From assembly GCA_036399715.1 (NCBI GenBank), contig DASWMO010000354.1, positions 1 to 7,179 of the forward strand: a stretch of 7,179 bases of DNA. The letters are read 5' to 3'. Within the stretch, counting starts at the first letter, position 1; each line of letters begins with the position of its first letter. A model generated the notes under the pieces. The model worked only from the letters and a program-made list of their open reading frames with translations. It did not search any database and was not told the origin of the DNA. Made by a program: the position numbers and the translations under genes. Positions 1 to 6,186 of the stretch are shown piece by piece. This stretch comes from DASVSE01 sp036399715. GTDB lineage: Bacteria; Bacteroidota; Rhodothermia; Rhodothermales; Rubricoccaceae.

Positions 1-357
1 GATGCCGGCCCGCGACTGTGCGACGCCGGCCTGCGCCTGCGCGACGCCCGCCTGCTGCCCGACGGCGCGGACCTGCGCGACCGTCGCGCCCGCCCGCACG
101 TACGTCCCGACGGCCGCGACGTACGTCAGCGTGCCCGGCACGTCAGGAGAGAGCGCGGCGTCGTTGTTGGTCGCGACGGTGCCCGTCAGGCTCACGACGT
201 CCTCGAAGAGGCCGGGGTCGGCGACGAGGACCTCGACGGCGGGCGCCGTTGCGGTCGAGTCGGCTGCGGCCGTGTCGGGGGCGTCAGACCCGCCGCAGGC
301 GGTGAGGCTGCCGGCGAGGCCGACGGCGGCGAGCAGAAGGAGGGAATGGCGGGTCAT
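1..357 (-). CDS. Efflux periplasmic adaptor (membrane-fusion) lipoprotein, N-terminal part
   Basis: This gene is cut by the left window edge; 119 N-terminal codons are present and in frame throughout. The start is the ATG at 355-357, giving M-T-R-H-S then a leucine/alanine-rich signal segment. A lipobox L-T-A-C follows, with the lipidated cysteine at residue 21 and then a Gly/Ser/Asp/Ala-rich linker. The next part resembles the lipoyl-like half-motif of RND adaptors (VVSLTGTVATNNDAALSPDV, then a G-x-Y-V-x-A-G-x-x-V-A-Q-V pattern). It leads into an Ala/Gln-rich heptad stretch (AGVAQAQAGVAQSRAGI), as expected for the alpha-hairpin. Known role of the family: it bridges an inner-membrane pump and a TolC-type channel in the periplasm. 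It lies 62 nt downstream of the tolC-like gene and is probably cotranscribed with it and the TetR gene. No Shine-Dalgarno is visible. The pump type (RND rather than ABC) is inferred, because the transporter gene is outside the window. Confidence 0.85.
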   Translation of the reverse strand, partial: MTRHSLLLLAAVGLAGSLTACGGSDAPDTAAADSTATAPAVEVLVADPGLFEDVVSLTGTVATNNDAALSPDVPGTLTYVAAVGTYVRAGATVAQVRAVGQQAGVAQAQAGVAQSRAGI

Positions 358-419
358 GAGCGGTCGGGTCGAGAGAATCCGGGGTGAGGTCGGGCGGGCC
401 GGCGGGCGAGGGCCGGCGG

Positions 420-2060
420 CTAACGCGTCGCCGTGAGCGTCGGCGTGCCGCCGATGATGCCGGTCGCCCGCTCGTACGCCGAGCGGGCGACGAGCGCGTC
501 GAAGGCCGCCTGGAGCAGGTTCAGCCGGGCGATGTCGAGGTTCTGGCTGGCCACGCGGACGTCGACCTGCGTCGCGACGCCTTCTTCGAGGCGCGCCGAG
601 GCGAACGTGTAGGCCGACTGCGCCGTGGCGACGGTCTGGCGCTGAGTGGCGAGGCGGCGGCGGGCACTCTCCAGGTCGCGAAGGGCGCCGCCGACTTCGA
701 GGCGGGCGGCGTTGGTTGCCTGCTCCAGCCGGATCTCGGCCTGGTTGATCGCGATCTGGTTCTGCTGGACGCGGTAGCGCGTCTGGAAGCCGTCAAAAAG
801 CGTCCAGTTCAGCCGCAGGCCGACCGAGAGCGCGGGCTGCCAGTAGGTGCCCGAGAAGAAGCCCGTCGAGCCGGTCTCGAACGTGAACGGGTCGGCGGCA
901 TCGGGCGTCGTCACGAAGGAGCGATCGTCGGGGATGTTGCCCGAGTAGCTCGCGTTGACGAACGCCGAGAGGGACGGGTAGGCCGCGGCGCGCGTGATGT
1001 CGCGCTGGACCTCCTGGAGGCGGATCGCGATGCGCGCCTGCTGAAGGTCCGGCCGGCCGTCGAGCGCGGCGGCCGACGCGGCCGTGAGGCCGACCGTCCG
1101 GAAGATGTCGTCGGGCGCGTCGAGCTCGCCGACGAGCACGACGGGCGAGCCGGCGGGCAGGCCGAGCGTGAGCAGGAGTTGGTCGAGGGCCGTCTGGGCC
1201 TGCGCCTCGGCGAGGACGAGCGCCGTCTCGGCGTTGGCGAGGTCGACGTCGGCGTTGAGGCGCTCGAGGACGGGCCGCACGCCCTGGGCGACGAGGAGGG
1301 TCGCGTCACGCGCCGTCTCGCGCGAGCGCTGAACTGACGCGCGGCGGACGCTGATCTGGGCCTCGGCGAGGAGCACGCCGTAGAACGCCTGGCGCGTCTG
1401 CTGGACGGCCTCGTCGCGGCGCTGCCGGGATGCCTCGCGGGTCACCTCGACGAGGTCGCGGGCGCCGCGGAGGGCGGCGAAGGCGGTCCCGGAGTACAGC
1501 GGCTGCGAGACCGAGAGGGTGTTCAGGAACGAGTTGTCGGTCCCGAACGGGTTGGCGCCTTTGGCGGGGTTGTAGCCCACGGCCGCCTGCCCCGCCCCGA
1601 TCCGCCGGTTGTACTCGTCGAGCGTGATCGGATTCGTGTTCGGGTCGCCGTCGGTCCGCGCCGTCTCGTTGAACTGGAGCCAGCCGATGGCGCCGAGGCC
1701 GCCGAAGATGCCGCCGGCGGACGAACCCGCGAACGGGTTGGCCTGGACGACGTTGCGCGTGTACGACGACGAGACGACGACGTTGGGATAGAGCGTGCCG
1801 TACTGCTGGCGGACCTGCGCCTGGGCGGTCGCGATGTCGAGTTCGGCGAGGCGAACGGCGTAACCGCGCTCGACCGCGATGGCAACGGCGGCGTCGAGCG
1901 TCAGCGGGAGCGCGCCCGCAGGTACGTCGGCGAGCGTGGCGACGGAGACGACGACGGTCGTGTCCGCCGGCTGCACCGCGGCAGGCTGCTGGGCGAGGGC
2001 CGCCGGGGCGAAAAGGGCGAGCGCGGCGGCGAGCCGGGCCAGAGTCGGGAGAGCGCGCAT
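420..2060 (-). CDS. TolC-family outer-membrane efflux protein
   Basis: The product is a 546-residue outer-membrane channel of the TolC/OEP family, which exports compounds from a tripartite pump across the outer membrane. It begins with an Arg-containing hydrophobic signal peptide, with a probable cut after Ala-Leu-Ala at residue 23. The first OEP repeat starts near LTLDAAVAIAVERGYAV (about residues 53-69) and contains Ala/Gln-rich coiled helices. A long Gly/Asn-rich stretch (about residues 110-180) probably forms extracellular strands or loops. The second repeat includes LTLDQ-like helices, the region around GLRLNWTLFDGF, and the closing helices up to the Thr-Arg C-terminus. The length is slightly above the usual 450-500, mainly because of that loop region. 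The start lies only 3 nt after the TetR stop codon, so the two genes are almost certainly on one transcript. The adaptor gene follows 62 nt downstream. Substrate specificity cannot be read from the sequence. Confidence 0.93.
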   Translation of the reverse strand: MRALPTLARLAAALALFAPAALAQQPAAVQPADTTVVVSVATLADVPAGALPLTLDAAVAIAVERGYAVRLAELDIATAQAQVRQQYGTLYPNVVVSSSYTRNVVQANPFAGSSAGGIFGGLGAIGWLQFNETARTDGDPNTNPITLDEYNRRIGAGQAAVGYNPAKGANPFGTDNSFLNTLSVSQPLYSGTAFAALRGARDLVEVTREASRQRRDEAVQQTRQAFYGVLLAEAQISVRRASVQRSRETARDATLLVAQGVRPVLERLNADVDLANAETALVLAEAQAQTALDQLLLTLGLPAGSPVVLVGELDAPDDIFRTVGLTAASAAALDGRPDLQQARIAIRLQEVQRDITRAAAYPSLSAFVNASYSGNIPDDRSFVTTPDAADPFTFETGSTGFFSGTYWQPALSVGLRLNWTLFDGFQTRYRVQQNQIAINQAEIRLEQATNAARLEVGGALRDLESARRRLATQRQTVATAQSAYTFASARLEEGVATQVDVRVASQNLDIARLNLLQAAFDALVARSAYERATGIIGGTPTLTATR

Positions 2061-2063
2061 GGG

Positions 2064-2774
2064 TCAGGCAGGGTCCGCCGGGACGGCGGGCTGGGCGAGG
2101 AGCCCGTCGAAAAAGACCGACGTAATGAAAGAGGCCGCCTCGCCCGGCGTCGCGAACGGCGACGGCTTCGGGCGGCCTTTGGGCAGGCACCGCGTCTCGT
2201 CGTCGGCGATGAGGTAGCCGCGGACGGTCCCCATGAGCAGGTGCGCCACGGGACGGGACGGGAGCGGCCGCACGAGGCCGGCGGCGATGGCCGCGTCGAG
2301 CGGGGCGGCGACGCGCTCGACGAAGCGGTCGAAGAGATCGCCGAAGAAGGCGGCCTTGTCGGGGTCGAGCATCATCCGCTCGCCGTCGCGCATGAACAGC
2401 ATGTGCTGCGGACGGTGCGTCTCGAAGTTGACGAAGACGCCCTCGACGAACGTGCAGTAGGCCGCACGGACGTCGCCGGCCGTGGCGAACGAGGCCGTGG
2501 CGAGCGTCGCGTCGAGAACGCGGTGGAGGTTGCCGACCACGACGTCCTCGAAGAGGGTGAGGTAGAGCTCGTCCTTGCCGCCGGGGAAGTAGTTGTAGAG
2601 CGTGCCCTTGCCGAACTCAGCGCGCTCGGCGATCTCGTCCACGGTCGCGCCGTCGAAGCCCTTGTCGCCGAAGACGCCGAGGGCGGCGTCGAGCATGGCG
2701 CGGCGGCGCGCGAGGCGCTCGCGGTCGCGGCGGCCGAGCGTGTCGTCGGGCGGGGGGGCGGTGTCGAAGGACAT
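2064..2774 (-). CDS. TetR/AcrR-family transcriptional regulator
   Basis: The product is a 236-residue TetR-type repressor. The N-terminal DNA-binding domain covers about residues 22-75: RRAMLDAALGVFGDKGFDGA, TVDEIAERA (first HTH helix), then EFGKGTLYNYF (recognition helix). After the family-typical Tyr-x-Tyr-Phe it reads P-G-G-K-D-E-L-Y, one residue longer than the usual F-x-S-K-E-E-L pattern. The rest is an all-helical ligand-binding and dimerisation domain with no recognisable ligand signature. As first gene of the operon, 3 nt before the tolC-like gene, it most likely represses its own operon until a pump substrate binds. Two inverted repeats directly upstream (2793-2810 and 2820-2847) are candidate operators. 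The start at 2774 precedes the HTH by about 25 polar residues; an internal Met at residue 27 would cut into the domain and is unlikely. Confidence 0.92.
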   Translation of the reverse strand: MSFDTAPPPDDTLGRRDRERLARRRAMLDAALGVFGDKGFDGATVDEIAERAEFGKGTLYNYFPGGKDELYLTLFEDVVVGNLHRVLDATLATASFATAGDVRAAYCTFVEGVFVNFETHRPQHMLFMRDGERMMLDPDKAAFFGDLFDRFVERVAAPLDAAIAAGLVRPLPSRPVAHLLMGTVRGYLIADDETRCLPKGRPKPSPFATPGEAASFITSVFFDGLLAQPAVPADPA

Positions 2775-2792
2775 GCGGCGGGTGTGAACACG

Positions 2793-2810
2793 CGTGACCG
2801 ATGGGTCACG
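2793..2810. promoter_or_regulatory. Inverted repeat, candidate TetR operator 1
   Basis: The arms CGTGACC (2793-2799) and GGTCACG (2804-2810) are perfect 7-bp complements around a 4-nt GATG spacer. The site lies 19-36 bp upstream of the TetR start codon and overlaps an 8-bp palindrome CACGCGTG (2789-2796). Position and symmetry suit an autoregulatory operator. Binding is inferred. Confidence 0.5.
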
Positions 2811-2819
2811 TCTTGTACG

Positions 2820-2847
2820 GACTGGTCAGTTTTGAAACTGAACCGTC
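2820..2847. promoter_or_regulatory. Inverted repeat, candidate TetR operator 2
   Basis: The core TCAGTTT (2826-2832) / AAACTGA (2835-2841) is a perfect 7-bp inverted repeat with a 2-nt spacer. Symmetry continues outward: 11 of 14 positions match over 28 bp, including GAC (2820-2822) with GTC (2845-2847). The 28-bp span is in the range of TetR-family operators. Its centre is 32 bp from that of operator 1, about three helical turns. It is the only AT-rich patch in this intergenic region, so the operon promoter probably overlaps it, but I could not pick out a convincing -35/-10 pair. Confidence 0.5.
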
Positions 2848-2904
2848 ATTACTCGGCCCGGCGAGGCGGGTTGCGCGCGGCGTGCGAAGAGGCGGCAAAG
2901 CGCA

Positions 2905-2934
2905 GAGCCCCCGCACCGCGAGGCACGAGGGCTC
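2905..2934 (-). terminator. Intrinsic-type terminator after manC
   Basis: Read on the minus strand, the 30 nt fold into a 13-bp stem (three G-U wobbles) closed by a UCGC tetraloop. The outer arms are GAGCCC (2929-2934) and GGGCTC (2905-2910). It begins 25 nt after the manC stop codon, which is the right place to end that transcript before the TetR operon. The following tract (TGCGCTTTGCC) has only three consecutive T, so termination may be partial or factor-assisted. Confidence 0.6.
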
Positions 2935-2959
2935 AGAGCCAGGCGTGTGTCGGCGCCGG

Positions 2960-4072
2960 CTACATCATGTCGTCCATGCCGTGGAGGCCCAGAAAATCCA
3001 CGACGTCCTTCACCTGCTGCGCCTTGTCGCGGTGGCACACGAGGACCGCGTCGCCCGTGTCCACGACGACCGCGTCGCGCATGCCGACGAGGACGACGAG
3101 GCGGCCGTCCGAGGCGCGGGCGAACGAGCGGGCGGTGTCCTGGAGGATCACGCGGCCCTCGGCGCGGTTGCCCGCGTCGTCCTTGTCGGCGAGTTCGTGG
3201 ACGGCCCGCCAGTCGCCGACGTCGGACCAGCCGAAGTCGCCGGGGACGACAAGGACGTTGCCGGCGCGCTCCATCACGCCGTAGTCGATCGAGATTTTGG
3301 GGCTGCGCTCGTAGGCGTCCGCGATGGCAGCCGCCTCGCCGGGCGTCCCGAAGGCGGCTTCGAGCGGCGCGAAGAGGGCGTAGACGTTGGGCAGGTGCTG
3401 CGCGATGGCGTCGAGGACGGCGTCGGCGCGCCAGACGAACATGCCCGAGTTCCAGAGAAAGTCGCCGGCGTCGAGAAAACGCTCGGCCGTCGCGAGGTCG
3501 GGCTTCTCCGCGAACGTGAGCACGCGGTGGGCGCGGGGCGTCTTGCGGCCGGGCCCGCCGTCCGGCGTGTCGCCGTCGGCGTCGAACTGGAGGTAGCCGT
3601 AGCCCGTCTCGGGATGTGCCGGGCGGATGCCGAGCGTGACGAGCGGCCGCTCGCCGTCGACGGCCGGCCCCTGCGCGGCCTCGACGGCCGCCGCGAGCAC
3701 GTCGTGGAAGCGCGCGGCGTTCGTGATGACGTGGTCCGCCGGGAGGACGATCATCGTCGCGTCCGGGTCGAGCGCGTGCAGGCGGGCCGCGGCGAAGGCG
3801 ACGCACGGCGCCGTGTTGCGCGCGACGGGCTCGGCGAGGATGTTCTCGGCCGGCACGGCCGGCAGGTGCTCGCGCGTCTTGGCCGCGTAGTCCGTGTTGG
3901 TGACGACGAACACGCGCTCGGCCGGCACGAGCGGTTGCAGGCGCGCGAACGTGTTCTGGATCATCGACGCCTCGCCAAAGACGTCTAGAAACTGCTTCGG
4001 ATGGGCGCGGCGGCTGCTCGGCCAGAAGCGGCTGCCGACACCGCCGGCCATAATGACAGCGTAGAGGGCCAT
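2960..4072 (-). CDS. manC: Mannose-1-phosphate guanylyltransferase (GDP-mannose pyrophosphorylase)
   Basis: The enzyme joins mannose-1-phosphate and GTP to make GDP-mannose plus pyrophosphate, a cytoplasmic step supplying mannose, fucose or rhamnose units for cell-surface polysaccharides. All family motifs are visible in the 370-residue product. They are the nucleotide-binding loop GGVGSRFWPSSR (10-21) followed by PKQFL (25-29), EPVARNTAP (81-89), metal-site LPADH (110-114), HPETGYGY (153-160), EKP (189-191), WNSGMF (207-212), SIDYGVME (261-268) and FGWSDVGDW (280-288). The frame stays open upstream to an ATG at 4114, but the chosen start (ATG 4070-4072) gives the canonical M-A-L-Y-A-V-I-M-A-G-G beginning, and the extra 14 residues look non-coding. 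The protein ends soon after the catalytic domain, so it lacks the phosphomannose-isomerase half of bifunctional homologues. It sits between an unknown gene and a terminator, with no polysaccharide genes beside it. Confidence 0.95.
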   Translation of the reverse strand: MALYAVIMAGGVGSRFWPSSRRAHPKQFLDVFGEASMIQNTFARLQPLVPAERVFVVTNTDYAAKTREHLPAVPAENILAEPVARNTAPCVAFAAARLHALDPDATMIVLPADHVITNAARFHDVLAAAVEAAQGPAVDGERPLVTLGIRPAHPETGYGYLQFDADGDTPDGGPGRKTPRAHRVLTFAEKPDLATAERFLDAGDFLWNSGMFVWRADAVLDAIAQHLPNVYALFAPLEAAFGTPGEAAAIADAYERSPKISIDYGVMERAGNVLVVPGDFGWSDVGDWRAVHELADKDDAGNRAEGRVILQDTARSFARASDGRLVVLVGMRDAVVVDTGDAVLVCHRDKAQQVKDVVDFLGLHGMDDMM

Positions 4073-4081
4073 GGGCGGGTC

Positions 4082-4126
4082 GGGAGAGGGGCGGGCAAGA
4101 TAGGGCGCCCGCAAGTGCCCTCTCCC
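4082..4126. repeat. Two-part inverted repeat between the small acidic gene and manC
   Basis: An outer 9-bp perfect stem (GGGAGAGGG 4082-4090 with CCCTCTCCC 4118-4126) encloses an inner 6-bp stem (GCGGGC 4091-4096 with GCCCGC 4107-4112), with a 5-nt bulge at 4113-4117. On the minus strand the structure begins 13 nt after the small gene's stop and ends 9 nt before the manC start codon. There is no T-tract, so it may be a weak terminator, an mRNA-stability hairpin or a translational control element. Confidence 0.5.
4096..4102 (-). promoter_or_regulatory. Candidate -7/-10 element for manC
   Basis: The minus strand reads TATCTTG here, close to the Bacteroidota TAnnTTTG element, 24 nt before the manC start. 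Similar elements lie before the cytochrome gene and the riboswitch. No matching upstream -33 box is evident, so this is tentative. Confidence 0.3.
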
Positions 4127-4139
4127 TCAGCGTCCGGGC

Positions 4140-4406
4140 TCACTCCTTGCGGTATGCAGCGACGAAGTAGTCGTGCGCGTCGAGGTCGATGCGGTGCTTG
4201 ACGGCTTGCTGGAGCCGCTCGACCTCGCGCGGCTCTACCTCATAGACGAGGTGCATCTCAGGGTCGTCCGCGTCGGGCTGGAAGAGGGCGACGAGATCCG
4301 CGAGCACCATCCCGTCGAGGGGCTCATCGCCCACGAGCGCCTCGCCGGGGTCTTTTTCGTACCACTCGAGCACGCGCTCGACCTGGTCTTCGGAGAGGAG
4401 TTCCAT
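4140..4406 (-). CDS. Small, highly acidic protein of unknown function
   Basis: I do not recognise this 88-residue product. It has 24 Asp/Glu against 8 Lys/Arg. It has no signal peptide, membrane segment or cysteine, so it is probably cytoplasmic. It starts with an amphipathic helix-like stretch (MELLSEDQVERVLEWYEKDP) and has a Pro/Asp-rich middle (QPDADDPEMHLVYEVEP). It ends in another likely helix (REVERLQQAVKHR) and a tail with aromatic residues (HDYFVAAYRKE). The plausible composition and tight fit between neighbours support a real gene. It begins 44 nt after the molybdoenzyme stop codon and ends 67 nt before manC, so it may be the third gene of the redox operon. An opposite-strand frame at 4173-4454 is open but looks like a shadow. 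Function is unassigned. Confidence 0.7.
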   Translation of the reverse strand: MELLSEDQVERVLEWYEKDPGEALVGDEPLDGMVLADLVALFQPDADDPEMHLVYEVEPREVERLQQAVKHRIDLDAHDYFVAAYRKE

Positions 4407-4450
4407 CAGGGGCGGTCAGAGGTGGACAGTCCGAACGCGCCGCGTCGGCC

Positions 4451-5245
4451 CTAGTGCCCGATGTACCAGTCGTAGCCCCGCTCGGCCCAGAAGTCGCGCG
4501 GGCGCTCGGCCATGAAGCGGACCGTCCCGATGCGCTTGAGGCTTTTGACGCCGTACTTGAGCGGCGTCGCGAGGCGGACCGGCGCGCCGTTCTCGGGGCG
4601 CAGCGGCTGGCCCTGCATCTCGGTCGCGAGCAGCGTCTGCGGGTGCATCGCCGCCGCCCGGTCCAGCCCGACCGTGTAGGCGCCGTCAGGCGTCGCGAGG
4701 CCGACGTACGGGAGGCCCGCCGGCAGGCGACTCGCGTAGCGCGCGGCGAGGTCCGAGAACCGCGCCCCGCCCCACGTCACGACCTGACTCCAGCCCTCGA
4801 TGCACTTCAACTCGGTCGTCATCTCCACCTTCGGCAGCCGCTTCAGGTCGTCGAGGTCGAGTACGTCGAGGAGCGCGCCGTCGGGACCGAGGACGCGCAT
4901 CGTCCACGCGTCGGGGGCGAAGGGGCCGGCGAGCCCGTAGCGGCCATTCGTCCGGGGCATCGCCGAGGCGGTGCGCGCGAACGTCGGCGCGAGGCGGTCT
5001 TCGGAGTAAAGGCTCTGCCAGAGGCGCTCGTTGAGGCGGTGGCCCTGCCGGAGGACGCTCGGGATGCCGTCGTCCTGCGGCCCGAGCGACACGTATTGCC
5101 ACGCCGCTGCGCCGACGAGGGCGGAGACGCCAGTGACGAGGAATGCACGTCGCGAGCGCGTCTGGAACTCGGCGTCCGTGATCGTCGGCGCGGCGAGCGC
5201 CTCGGCGCGGAGGCGGGCGGCGCGTTCGTCGGGAGTTTCGGTCAT
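4451..5245 (-). CDS. Tat-type molybdopterin-dependent oxidoreductase (sulfite-oxidase fold)
   Basis: The 264-residue product belongs to the Oxidored_molyb (sulfite oxidase/MsrP-like) family, which uses a Mo-pterin cofactor for oxygen-atom transfer reactions. A Tat-like signal S-R-R-A-F-L (31-36) leads into a hydrophobic segment (V37-W49), implying export of the folded enzyme or an N-terminal membrane anchor; no clear cut site is visible. The probable Mo ligand is Cys148 in T-E-L-K-C-I-E-G-W-S. Family-typical features follow: a W-G-G-x-x-x-S-D-L stretch and a C-terminal block with PVRLATPLKYGVKSLK, then a D-F-W-x-x-x-G-Y-D-W-Y ending. The start (ATG 5243-5245) overlaps the cytochrome stop codon as ATGA, so the pair is translationally coupled. 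The frame is open far upstream, but that part is the shadow of the cytochrome gene. Substrate is unknown; MsrP-like reductase or sulfite-type dehydrogenase activity are both possible. Confidence 0.9.
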   Translation of the reverse strand: MTETPDERAARLRAEALAAPTITDAEFQTRSRRAFLVTGVSALVGAAAWQYVSLGPQDDGIPSVLRQGHRLNERLWQSLYSEDRLAPTFARTASAMPRTNGRYGLAGPFAPDAWTMRVLGPDGALLDVLDLDDLKRLPKVEMTTELKCIEGWSQVVTWGGARFSDLAARYASRLPAGLPYVGLATPDGAYTVGLDRAAAMHPQTLLATEMQGQPLRPENGAPVRLATPLKYGVKSLKRIGTVRFMAERPRDFWAERGYDWYIGH

Positions 5246-5997
5246 GACGGGTCGGAAGTGACGGGCGCGGCGTCGGCGTCCACAAACGGGTCGGCTGTCT
5301 GGGGCGCCGCCGTGCGCTCGTAGCCCATGACCATGCTCCAGAAGTTGGGCAGGCCTGCCCGTATCACCTGCGCGATGTGGACGACGAAGAAGAGAACGTA
5401 GAGGACCGTCAGTATGAAGTGGACCGTCCGGGCGCTCTGGTAGCCGCCGAGGAGCGTCGTGAGCCACGCGACCTGGGTCGGCTTCCAGATGGCAAAGCCC
5501 GTCACGACCGAGGCGGCGCCCATGAAGATCACGCCCGAGTACGTCACCCGCTGCGCGGCGTTGTAGCGCCCCTGCGGCGGCAACTCCTTCCGCAGCCCGA
5601 CGTCGTGGAGGACGACCCCAACGGACTCTTTGAGCGCGTGCCGGTCCGGGACGAGGTGCCGCCACTCGCCCGAGAACGCGGTGTAGAGGACGTACAGCAC
5701 GCCGTTGAGAACGAACAGCCAGCCGAAGACGAAGTGGTACGCCATGCCCTTGGCGAGCTGCCGCGTGAGCCCGAGCGCCACGTAGAACCCGTCCGGGAAG
5801 AACTTCAGCAGCGTCGTCTCGCCCCAGCCAAGGCGGTACGGGTCGTAGGCCCAGTAGATCAGCAGCCCACTCCAGATCATCACCGTCAAGAGGGGGAAGT
5901 TGACCCAGTGCATCCAGCGCACGGCGCGCGGGTGCTTGCGGACGGCGCGGCCCTGCGGCGGCGGAGCCGCAGGGGGCTCGGGGGGCGAGGCAGGCAT
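5242..5997 (-). CDS. Membrane b-type cytochrome (cytochrome b561 / HyaC-like)
   Basis: The product is a 251-residue inner-membrane dihaem-type cytochrome b, the probable electron partner of the coupled molybdoenzyme. After a Pro-rich cytoplasmic tail comes the family motif R-x-x-H-W-V-N-F with His30, then four predicted membrane helices at about 33-51, 85-108, 151-171 and 192-212. Likely haem ligands are His30, His88 (AYHFVFGW), His193 and His207 (HFILTVLYVLFFVVHIAQV). The Y-N-A-A-Q-R-V-T-Y motif before helix 3 is typical of formate-dehydrogenase/hydrogenase cytochrome subunits. The start at 5997 (MPASPPEPP) is chosen because the longer upstream frame is Arg-rich, low-complexity and shadows the riboswitch region. 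A TACGTTTC element lies 23-30 nt upstream. It differs from MsrQ, which has more helices and no such motif, so an MsrPQ label would be unsafe. Confidence 0.9.
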   Translation of the reverse strand: MPASPPEPPAAPPPQGRAVRKHPRAVRWMHWVNFPLLTVMIWSGLLIYWAYDPYRLGWGETTLLKFFPDGFYVALGLTRQLAKGMAYHFVFGWLFVLNGVLYVLYTAFSGEWRHLVPDRHALKESVGVVLHDVGLRKELPPQGRYNAAQRVTYSGVIFMGAASVVTGFAIWKPTQVAWLTTLLGGYQSARTVHFILTVLYVLFFVVHIAQVIRAGLPNFWSMVMGYERTAAPQTADPFVDADAAPVTSDPS

Positions 5998-6019
5998 CGC
6001 GGCGAGTGCGGGCGAGTCG

Positions 6020-6027
6020 GAAACGTA
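6020..6027 (-). promoter_or_regulatory. Candidate -7/-10 element for the cytochrome-molybdoenzyme operon
   Basis: The minus strand reads TACGTTTC, matching 7 of 8 positions of the Bacteroidota TAnnTTTG element, 23 nt before the cytochrome start. This would give a leader of roughly 15 nt. No clear -33 TTTG box is present. Confidence 0.35.
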
Positions 6028-6153
6028 CGTCGGAGGACAGGAGACGGCGGAGGTGTGACCATCCGTGCGTGCGACATGCGCGGGCCGTCTTGCGGCTGGC
6101 CGTGAACACGCGGCGAACCGCCGGGTGATGCTGGCGCGCTGCTGCGTCGCGTC

Positions 6154-6160
6154 TACCTTG
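6154..6160 (+). promoter_or_regulatory. Candidate -7/-10 element for the B12 riboswitch transcript
   Basis: TACCTTG resembles TAnnTTTG and lies about 27 nt before the first aptamer helix, so transcription starting near 6167 would give a typical short riboswitch leader. There is no obvious -33 box. Confidence 0.3.
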
Positions 6161-6186
6161 CGGCCTTGCTCTTTTCTTTTCCGCCT

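Larger units (their letters stand above)
5998..6186. other. Divergent intergenic region between the redox operon and the B12 leader
   Basis: These 189 nt separate the minus-strand redox operon from the plus-strand riboswitch, and I see no gene in them. They must hold both divergent promoters. A pyrimidine-rich run (CTTGCTCTTTTCTTTTCC, 6165-6182) lies just before the aptamer and stands out from the GC-rich surroundings. I found no long repeat or palindrome. Confidence 0.6.

Noticed and set aside
396..419. GGGCCGGCGG twice (396-405, 410-419) between the channel and adaptor genes
   Set aside because: It is a short repeat of GC-only sequence that may be chance; no T-tract or wider symmetry supports a terminator.
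384..1337. Long plus-strand open frame (317 codons)
   Set aside because: It lies wholly antisense to the TolC-like gene, is Arg/Gly/Glu-rich with no family features, and is explained by high GC codon use on the other strand.
2801..3988. Long plus-strand open frame (395 codons) opposite manC
   Set aside because: It is antisense to a gene with every family motif present; its composition (Arg, Val, Asp, Gly) is typical of a GC-driven shadow.
4454..5323. Plus-strand open frame opposite the molybdoenzyme
   Set aside because: It is a shadow of a clearly recognised gene and has no recognisable motif.
4451..5997. Naming the redox pair msrP/msrQ
   Set aside because: The cytochrome has the b561/hydrogenase-type motifs and four predicted helices rather than the MsrQ pattern, so the name would claim more than the sequence shows.
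5246..6109. Upstream extension of the molybdoenzyme frame
   Set aside because: The extension is an Arg/Pro-rich out-of-frame reading of the cytochrome gene; the ATGA overlap at 5242-5245 gives the natural start.
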